From NCBI GenBank assembly GCA_037953745.1, contig JBAKBP010003199.1:1-64000 (forward strand): a stretch of 64,000 nucleotides of DNA. Direction: 5' to 3'. Both the position numbers and the translations under genes were made by a program. Positions 55,954 to 64,000 of the stretch are shown piece after piece. The notes beneath the pieces were generated by a model. That model was not told the DNA's origin, ran no database searches, and saw nothing but the letters and a program-made list of their open reading frames with translations. Position 1 is the stretch's first letter. Every line of letters begins with the position of its first letter. This DNA comes from Lithodes maja. Lineage: Eukaryota > Arthropoda > Malacostraca > Decapoda > Lithodidae.

Positions 55954-55955
<2 letters not shown>
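55398..55955 (-). mobile_element. SINE copy 2
   Basis: Reverse-orientation copy of 49828-50394 with a T-run (poly-A) at 55398-55421 and the tRNA-like head ending at 55955. It differs from copy 1 at few positions. It lies between the palindromic MITE and a TA tract. Confidence 0.8.

Positions 55956-55994
<39 letters not shown>
55956..55994. repeat. (TA)n tract
   Basis: Short TA run between the SINE head and the 3' end of the RTE copy NL6. It may be the 3' tandem tail of NL6 or the SINE target. Confidence 0.85.
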
Positions 55995-55997
<3 letters not shown>

Positions 55998-58890
55998 CCT
56001 GACGCCATGATTACCAAAGGGGTGACCACGAACGAACCGCCCCCATGCACCTATGTCCCCAGTCAGTCGACGCCCCTCCTCCCAACCAGCACCACCTTCA
56101 TCCATATACTTCCTCACTCCATCCTTCCACCTCTCCTTCGGTGCACTTCTCCCTCTCTGTTCTTCCACCTCGCTCTCGTACACCCTCTTAGTCATTCTCT
56201 CGCTTTCCATATGTTCCATATGGCCGAACCATCTCAAGTTGTTCCTTTTCACACTTTCCAGCACATCTACCTCCACACCACACCTCCTTACTTCCTCATT
56301 CGTCTGTCTATCCCTCCATGTAACTCTGCACGCACTTCTCAATTAACTCATTTCCACCGCTCTCCCTCTTAGTCTGAGCCTCTTCCCGAACGTCCATGCT
56401 TCGCTTCCGAAAGTTAGTGTCGGGATTACCACACTGTCATGCAAGGACTTCTTCACTTCCATACTGACCACCCTATTTCTTGTTACTGCTTTCAACGCTC
56501 CTACAACCCTCTTCCCCTGTTGCACCCTCTCCCACACTTCTTCATCCATAGTCCCATCTTTACTCAACACACTGCCCAGATACTTAAAAGAGCTGACGAC
56601 CTCCATAGCCTGACCGCTCAACTTCACCTCACACTCGGTGACTTCACCCTTTTCAAAGACCATAACCTTGCTCTTCCCCGCATTTACTTTCAAATTCCGT
56701 TTTTGGCACACTGTTCCAAACTCATTTACCAGACCCTGCAACTCCCATTCATTATCGCTAATCAGAACTGTATCATCCGCAAACAGCAGTAAAGGCAGCT
56801 GCCACTCATTTCCCTCCCTTTTCAGCGATACACCAACATCTACTGCTCTTCCTAGTATTTCTTTCATGACTCCATCCATATATACAGTAAACAACCTCGG
56901 GCACATCACACACCCCTGTTTCAACCCAACGTTTAAGTCAAAGAACTCGCTCTGCTCATTCTCCACACTTACTGCCGCTTTTGCACCCTCATACATGCTC
57001 TTCACTGCTTTCAGCTACTTGCCATCTACTCCGTATATTCTAAGTACTTTCCACATACCTTCTCTATCCACTCTGTCATAGGCCTTCTCCAAGTCCATAA
57101 AGGCAACATACACCTTATGTTGCTTGTCCAGATATTTCTCCACAACACAATTCAGGGTAAAAATCTGATCTACACATCCTCTTCCCTTCCTAAAACCGCC
57201 CTGCTCGTCACCTATCTATTTCTCCATTCTAGCTCTCACTCTCTCAATCACTACCCTACTGTACACCTTCCTTACTACGCTTAGAAGACATATTCCTCGG
57301 TGGTTACCACACACTCCTCTTTCCCCTTTACCCTTATATAGGGGAACTATTATGCCTGTCTTAGAGTTATCAGGTGCACTCCCCTTCTCCCATGCTAGTT
57401 TGCACATTTTCCATACCCATTCGATCACTATAAAACCACCATACCTCAACATTTCCCCACACACTCCATCTGTTCCTGATGCTTTCCCCAACTTCACTCT
57501 TTTCATGGCTTCCCACACTTCTGACTTCCTGATCCCCACCTCCTCCTCCACTTCTTCTCCTCTTCTCCCTCCCATACCATATCCAACTATGTTTGCTGGC
57601 TCTTCATTCTTTAAATTTAGCATCTCGTTGAAGTACTCCCTCCATCTTTCGACTTTCTCTTGCTTCTCGGCTAGCATTCTCCCATTCTTATCTTTCACAC
57701 CCTTACTGTTTCCCTTGCTACCATCCCAGAACAGTTTCTTACACTCTCTCCATTTTACACTCAGATTCCTTCCAAATTCCTCATCTACTCTTCTCTTACT
57801 TTCCTTCACTACTCTCTTCACCACTCTCTTTCTCTCCACGTACCTCGCTCGTTTCTGCCTCTCCAAATCTTCATTCCCTCTACTACCCAACCACTCTCTA
57901 TTCGCTTTCTTCTTGTCTTCCACAGCTATATTTACCTCTTCTGTCCACCATGCTGTACCTTTCACTCCCCTCCCTCTTCTCCTCACTCCACACACCTCCT
58001 CACATGCTGCGCAGATCTCTTCCTTAAACACCTTGCTCATATCCTCCACTTCCTTCATATCTTCCAGGTCGAACCCACCTAGTCGTCTTTCTACTGCTCT
58101 CCTGTACTCTTCCCTGATTTCCTCCTCCTGTAGCCTCTCCACCCTCCTCACCATTTCACCTTCCTCTCGCCTCCCTCCAGCTCTCCTCACCCACTTCTTT
58201 TGTATACTGATCAGACAGACCCCCTCCAATACCCCTATACACTCTAGCATCCAGCACAGATTTCTTCATTCGTTCATCCACACATATATAATCAATCCGG
58301 GACTTTCGTTCCACCACTATCTTATCCTTTATCATCCACACCACTTTCCATGTGTACCTGTGTATCCTTCTGTGCCGGAAGAAGGTGTTGGCTATCCACA
58401 GCCTCCTCCCCACACATACGTCCACAAGTGCACTATCATTCCCATTCACCTTTGACGGTACCCCCCACCATCCTACCACTTCATCAACTTTCCTATAACC
58501 CACCTTACCATTCATATCCCCAATCAGAAATATTCTTTCGTTCTTGTCAAACTTATCCAGGCACGCCTCCACTTCACCCAGAACTCCTCTTTCTCTCTTA
58601 CAAGTTTATCCTTTGTCAGAGCATACACACACACAATCACCCACGTCTGTATTCCTACTTTCATTCTCACCCACACCATCCTTGAACCCACAGACCCATA
58701 TTCTCTTACACGCTCCTTCCATTTGTTACTTACAAACAAACACGCACCTTTTCTCGCTGCTCCCTCACTCACTCCAGCACACACACCCATTCCACACTCC
58801 CACTCTATCACATCTGTACCCCTCCATTTGGTCTCTGTCATTCCACATACATCCAGCCTGACATTCACTAACACTTCCAAAACCTCTCTC
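55995..58890 (-). pseudogene. NL6: decayed RTE LINE ORF (copy of NL5 family)
   Basis: Minus-strand copy that extends further 5' than NL5, into the endonuclease (VCGMTETKWRG, VIVCVYALTKDK, FLIGDMNGKVG). The linker, RT (PLYKGKGERGVCGNHRGI, GLKQGCVMCPRLF, LFADDTVLIS) and C-terminus (NNLRWFGHMEHM) follow. Frames change near 56343, 57005-57216, 58156 and 58524, and stops occur. Catalytic YADD-type motif (FADD) is kept. It ends at 55995 with the family 3' sequence next to a TA tract. Confidence 0.87.
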
Positions 58891-59798
58891 TATTTTGTGC
58901 CATCATTCACTCACTCGGGGCACCAAAATGTGGAGGATTATGTGGCCAAGAATATATCCTATGTCACACCAATCAAAATAGGATAGAAATAAAGTAAATT
59001 AATAGATAGCCTACCTTATGGCATGGATTGTATGAGTAGATGAGGGTTGTTTAGTAGCCTAGTCTTAACCCATGATAGCCTATCTCTCAGATACCCTAAC
59101 TAACCATTGTATAAATGGCCATATATATCAATGACTTACAGTAGCTATAACTACTGTAGGGGCCTTGCGTTGTTTCAGAGGATTCCGGCTTCGGTAGGTA
59201 GGATCAAAGGTCAGGGACTCTGGGCCGGGCGCGGGGAGTGTGGTGGGAGTTCACGAGACACGTCCTGGTAGCTCAAAAGTTTAATGGCGTCTGGTCAAAA
59301 TTTCAATTTCCGACTCTTAAATAAATTATATACTGATTGATTACCAAGGGTTCATCCCCTCTTCACTAAATCATATAAATGAAAAGTAGGCTTTTAATTA
59401 TATATATATTAATGTAAATATCGTTTCGCTACGATTTAGTAAACATATTATCCAGGCGTTCTGGATATTACAGCAAGCTGTGGATCGCGCCTGCGAATGT
59501 GGGAATTTCAAAACTGATACCGAATACAGTACCTCTAAATCTAATCATACAAGGTTTTATAACTAAATTAACTTGGCCAAGGTAATCTTATACAGTTCTA
59601 AATTACTTAATATTAATTATCCTTTACAATATTTACAATCACCAGGTTCTGGTGGGAAATGGTTCACTCTAATGAGGTTACCCTATTGGAAGGCTGTTGT
59701 CAACACTACTCAGATACCAGTGTGGTCAATTTATTTCTCACAGATTGGGGCCCTGCTAAGTATGATGTGTTGCATAATTGTATATTACCTGTGGATAA
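58891..59798. other. DNA without recognised genes
   Basis: No coding region, RNA gene or terminal repeat recognised. It should include the 3' LTR of the BEL/Pao remnant if that was ever complete, but no LTR limits could be seen. Confidence 0.4.
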
Positions 59799-61205
59799 CT
59801 AATCACGCCAATTTCTTTGAGATCCAGCAGCAGCTGCTTGTTGTGGTCTAGGTTCCCCTATTACTATGGGTTGCTGTTCCTCCTCCGGTGGAATGGTGAG
59901 CTCCATAGGTATGATCCGATCAACCGTTCGGAGAGTTGTTTGTCCTCGAGATAAAACTTTAACTGTTCTGATAACTCCTTCGAGATCAGGATAGACTTCT
60001 TGGATCTTTGCCAAGGTCCATTTGGAGTGAGGTTGGTCCACCTTAAACAAGACTGTCTCCCTTCTCAGGTTTTCGACGGTTACTAGCAGAATTCGCACCA
60101 TAATACCTATCCCGTAGGCTTAAGATATATTCTGATGCCTACTGCTTGTTCCAGGCATCCAGTATCTTGCAGAGTTTATGGTAGCTTCGTCGTAAGTGTG
60201 CGTCTGCTTCATTAACGGTGGGATCTACTAATTCCTCTGTCACGTCCAAACGGGATACTGGGTCTAGTCGTCTACCATATAACAAATTAGCCTGAGTTAC
60301 GGCTTCAATTTCCAAATTGGAGTCATCTTGATATGTTAGTGGTCTATTGTTAATTCTTGTTTCAATCTCTCTGACAACAGTTCTTATCTCATCCAAGGTG
60401 ACTCTCGACTTGTGAAGAATCTTTTTCAGGCACAATTTCACGATGCCTATCATTCTTTCGGTAAATCCATTTTGTCTGGGAGTTGTGAAAGACCAATAAC
60501 AATTTCCAGAATCTAGCATTTGCTGTAGTGCGTTGCTCTTTAATAGTTCTGAAACTAGCGTGGATGCGCCCACAAAGTTTGTCCCATTGTCACTAATCAA
60601 ACGTCTGGGACAACTTCGCCGAGCGGCAAATCTTCTGAACAAATTTATAAAGGTTTCCGAGCTCATGTCCTCCGCTATCTCCAAATGTATAGCCTGAGTG
60701 CTGGTACAGGTGAATAGACATATATATACCTTCTTGAGAGGTCCATCATCTCCTGTGGAGTGATGGCGCCAGTATAATCCACACCTGCTACTTCAAACGG
60801 TTTCCTTTGGTGAATGCAGTCTGGCGGGAGAGCTGGTGGACCAGGGTAAAGAATAGCTATAGCTGTATACCTCTTGCAAATAATGCAATTCTTGATACAG
60901 CTTTTAACAGCTTGTCGTCCCTGGGGCATCCAATAATTTTGCCGCATATAGGCTAGAGTGTCTGCTACCCCACCGTGTTTAGTGGTTTCATGCGCGTTTA
61001 ACACCATCAATTTGGTGAGGTCGCAATCATTGGGCAATAGGATCGGATGCCGAGTTTTGAGGGGTAGATCAGCTTTACCAATACGACCTTGACAACATAT
61101 TAATTCTTGATTGTCTAAGTACAGCCCAAGATCCTTTGGTTGGCTTGGGATTGGGTTTACATAGCTGTGTTAATTCCTCCTCATACTTTTCAGCTTGTAT
61201 CCTTT
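59799..61205 (-). pseudogene. BEL/Pao retrotransposon integrase region, broken
   Basis: Part of a Pol polyprotein that inserts LTR-retrotransposon DNA. From the gap, RNase H-to-integrase linker (DLGLYLDNQELICCQGRIG), zinc-binding HHCC (NAHETTKHGG, CIKNCIICKRY), integrase core (GVDYTG, LISDNGTNFVG, Glu near NGFTERMIGIVK), then NNRPLTY. After a TAG at about 60138 and a frameshift comes the BEL-type tail (KWTLAKIQEVYPDLEGVIRT, TVDRIIPMEL). Frames also change near 60680. The upstream Pol and gag are lost in the gap. Confidence 0.82.
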
Positions 61206-61405
61206 NNNNNNNNNNNNNNNNNNNNNNNNNNNNNNNNNNNNNNNNNNNNNNNNNNNNNNNNNNNNNNNNNNNNNNNNNNNNNNNNNNNNNNNNNNNNNNN
61301 NNNNNNNNNNNNNNNNNNNNNNNNNNNNNNNNNNNNNNNNNNNNNNNNNNNNNNNNNNNNNNNNNNNNNNNNNNNNNNNNNNNNNNNNNNNNNNNNNNNN
61401 NNNNN
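61206..61405. other. Assembly gap (200 N)
   Basis: Exactly 200 unknown bases, a common placeholder size. BEL sequence ends on its left and DIRS sequence starts on its right, so the true junction is unknown. Open frames running through it are meaningless. Confidence 0.98.
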
Positions 61406-62054
61406 CTAGGTACCACAAAATCCTGATCCCTTGTTTTAACAATGGCATCAGTGCTTGCCGGACTAATTTCGTGAATAAGCGAGGTGCCAGGTTCAAACCG
61501 AATGGCATCCTCTGAAAAACATAAGTTTGATCCCTGATCCGTAAGGCCAGAAATCTTTGAAATCTTTTGTTTACCGAGACGTGCCAATAAGCGTCTGTCA
61601 GGTCTAAGGAACACATCCAACCTCCCGGCGGAAGTGTTAGCCTGATTTAGTGCACTGTTAACATCCTGAATGACTCGTGAATGTGAAGGTTCAGATATGA
61701 CAGGTCTACGCCGGGTCTCATCTGAACACTGTCCCTTTTGGGAACCAAAAATAGCTTGGATGTGAAGACTGGGTAATTTTGAGGGACCGGGATGATGACA
61801 TTCTTGGCCATCATTTCCGTGACCAGTGACTCCACCTCTAAAGAAACTAGATTCGCCGTTGTCGGCTGACGTAAACGAGGTCGCCGGAGCCACTGCCAAG
61901 TGATGCCTTTGCGTGCCACCATCCTTGCCCAAGTGTTTAACGGCCATGCTTGGTGACACGTTCGGAACGACCCAGTTAGCAGACAAGGGTTCGCCGGCTG
62001 TACTACCCTCGGATCCACCCGCCTTAAGACCGGCCCCGGGAATGAGAGAGACAT
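61406..62054 (-). pseudogene. E5 reverse transcriptase, N-terminal part
   Basis: Starts near 62054 and reads PANPCLLTGSFRTCHQAWPL, KGITWQWLRRPRLRQP, LVPKRDSVQMRPGVDLSYLN (Val of RPVVD in E1 is Gly). A frameshift near 61660 follows (E1 IHNESF lacks three bases here and the frame moves), then CSLDLTDAYWHV, MPFGLNLAP and LWYL at the gap, so motif C is lost. Confidence 0.83.
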
Positions 62055-62072
62055 TAGTTTTTTGATGGTGGT

Positions 62073-64000
62073 GGAGGTGGTGGTGTTGGACGCTTCGCCG
62101 GCTGGCTGGCGTTGGCAGAAGACGTGCCCTGACCTGGTTTATTATAGCCTCGTCCTTTCTGACCTGTAAACTTACCCTGTTTGTACCTGTAATGACCTTG
62201 AGTGGAGGAGGACTTAGGTAGATGAAAGGGCTTAGATCCCCCCGGCTGTGCTTTTGCGACTGGCTTGGGTTTGGGGAAGTTAAAAGGCAGGTTTCTTAGA
62301 AGGGGCGGGACTATGTTTAAAGGCCTGAGCCATATTAAAAACGGTTCTCCACACCTCAGGGGACATTAAAGAGGGAGTGAGCACTGGTGACATGACCACC
62401 TGATTCGCAATACGATCAGGAAGCTTCCGTACTAAGGACATCCTGAGATCTTGTCGTGCTCGCACCGCCTCAAGCAAGGCTGTGCGTATGTCACCCAATG
62501 ACTGAATTGACGACTGAAGGAGCAGTCGCCGAGACAGTTCAACCGATCTTCTAGCATCCGCGTCTGCGATTGCCTGAGTGGACCGGAGCATCGATTTAGC
62601 CACCTGTTGCGTCACAATGTACTGTGAGAACAGTCTAAATGCTTTTCCCCGTAGCCTAAATTCTCGGTCTAGGTGAGTAGGGGTAGGGGTAGTGAAAGGG
62701 TCCTTGAGTTCACATAAATTGATTTTTGGGGCAGCTAAGAAATCAAACAAAGCTGAAGGGACTCCGCCGGCAGAACACACTGGCATCGAAAACCAAGAAT
62801 GACTATCCTGAGGGATCTGGTGGGAAGTTTTTGAGGTGAAGGTGGTCGCAAAGTTCTGAGCCTCCGTCTCCCAATCCACCCAAGGTCCCGGACCCAACTG
62901 CCCCACCTTCAACACTGGATTAGCGGCTGAGTCTGTGATAGTTTGCAAATCAAGTTCTGGTGTGAGGGTTGACAGTGTCTTTATGTCATTAAAACCATCG
63001 TGCTTGGACCAGTCAGAAAACAGTTTCGAAGCTGAGGCAGGGGGCAGGGCAGGTTTAGCAGTATAAACAAAATAGTCCTGGTGATAATAATTAGGAATGG
63101 CCTTAACATTAACATCTAGTACATTCCCCAAAGTATCCAAGGCCCTTAATTTTTTTGATTTATTGCCTTGTATTACCCACTCTCGTGGTACCGGAAGTTC
63201 CCCTGACAAGGTAGGTTGAGCGACCTCTGGATTAGTGGGGATCAAGTGAACCCATGGCTCATCTGGGCCGTACAGTAAGGGCATAGCTACCTTTCTCATA
63301 GGTGCTTTATCTAAAGGGGGTGGATTGACATCCGTTATAACCCTTACATTCGAAGTAGTCAGTGCCGCCGTAGCAGGCCTAGTGACCACCGATGGTGATA
63401 TAGAGGGAGGGTGAGGGATCTGAGTCAAAGCAATAGAAGTCATCAGAGGCCGGACGTTAGAACTTGTCATAGGAGCTCCCAGGTCCACTGTAGGAGTCTC
63501 CGGCTGTTGGCCAAAAAATTTAGTGAGAGCATTAACTATCAGCCCATCTATTTCCTCTGCTGTGACAAATTTATTCGATGATGAACTCAAAGGTGAATCA
63601 TTACGATCCTGTGCGGCGTCTAAAACTGACCCTGACTCCTGCACTTCCATGTCTGAGATGATAGATACATCGTCTTTGTCATCCGGCTCACCACGAGAGG
63701 ATTCCGCCGAAGCCGGAGTCTCATCTTGTTGTAAAGACAAGTCAGGATTAGATGATGGGATCGCCGTGTCCCGGTGGACATCAGCCACTGTTTGTGTAGT
63801 TCTAGCCATAGGTTGAGAAAACCGCCAAACACCCATGCCTTGGCCTGCACTCCCTTGGGAGTCTGAAATACCCTCAATTATGGAGTTCCCACTTGACTCT
63901 GCCAGTGGACGATCACTGTCCACTGAACTCTCCAAATCTAGAGTTAAAATACTAAGAGGTAAACTATCTTTTGGTACTGGTACTAAATTCTCCCCATGAG
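62073..64000 (-). pseudogene. E5 Gag, 5' end outside the window
   Basis: Open from 64000 to a frameshift at about 62280 (KKPAF followed by a stop where E1 reads KKPTFIFPKPRP), then the Pro/Gln/Gly-rich tail in another frame to about 62073. The central part is highly similar to E1 Gag (GPGPWVDWE, EFRLRGKAFRLFSQYIV, EAVRARQDLRMSLVRKLPDR). Confidence 0.82.

Larger units (their letters stand above)
61406..64000 (-). mobile_element. E5: 5' part of another E1-family DIRS element
   Basis: Closely similar to 3770-6300 of E1 in gene order and sequence (gag, then RT). Cut by the gap on the left and by the window end on the right. It could in principle be the missing part of E4, but nothing links them. 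Confidence 0.85.

Noticed and set aside
57352..58455. 367-residue plus-strand open frame
   Set aside because: Antisense shadow of the decayed RTE copy NL6.

Overview
The window is eukaryotic repeat DNA. I recognise no host gene in it, only stacked transposable elements and tandem repeats. An arthropod is likely, and a decapod crustacean is my best guess: several DIRS1-like retrotransposons, CR1-, RTE- and Jockey-like LINEs, BEL/Pao, mariner-type MITEs and dense microsatellites, plus one arthropod-style TATA/TCAGT promoter. This is inference from the element mix, not from a species marker. All functions below are element functions (reverse transcription, integration).

Left third (1-21.1 kb) is a nest of DIRS-like tyrosine-recombinase retrotransposons, all coded on the minus strand. 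An old element (E2, about 9.1-20.7 kb) has been hit three times: by E1 (456-9100) next to its recombinase gene, by E3 (11799-19784) inside its reverse transcriptase, and by E4 (20684 on) inside its gag. E1 and E3 are full length and show the classical DIRS ends: inverted terminal repeats of about 300 bp and an internal complementary region that matches both ends. E1 is nearly intact. E3 has nearly identical terminal repeats, but the catalytic residues of its RT, RNase H and recombinase are replaced and its coding region is strongly T-poor on the plus strand.

Middle (21.1-43.4 kb): a Jockey/CR1-group LINE (NL1) truncates E4. Then comes one 19-bp minisatellite array split in two (23.7-26.1 and 31.4-33.2 kb) by a CR1-like LINE (NL2) with an SGNH-esterase ORF1 and repeated 5' leader units. 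Next is a LINE-like element (NL3) with a C-terminal zinc knuckle and restriction-like nuclease. A second copy of the NL2 family (NL4, plus strand) is interrupted by a DNA transposon with 33-bp inverted repeats and an AATT duplication, and by nested TTAA-flanked elements, one carrying a tRNA-Val-like SINE head.

Right third (43.4-64 kb): a promoter-like sequence, a 5'-truncated but open RTE LINE, about 2.8 kb of AT-rich DNA without genes, a mariner-type MITE with a SINE inside it, an LTR-like block, a decayed Jockey-group LINE interrupted by a CR1-like LINE, a palindromic MITE, a second SINE copy, a decayed RTE copy, a BEL/Pao integrase remnant, a 200-N assembly gap and the 5' part of another E1-family DIRS element (E5).
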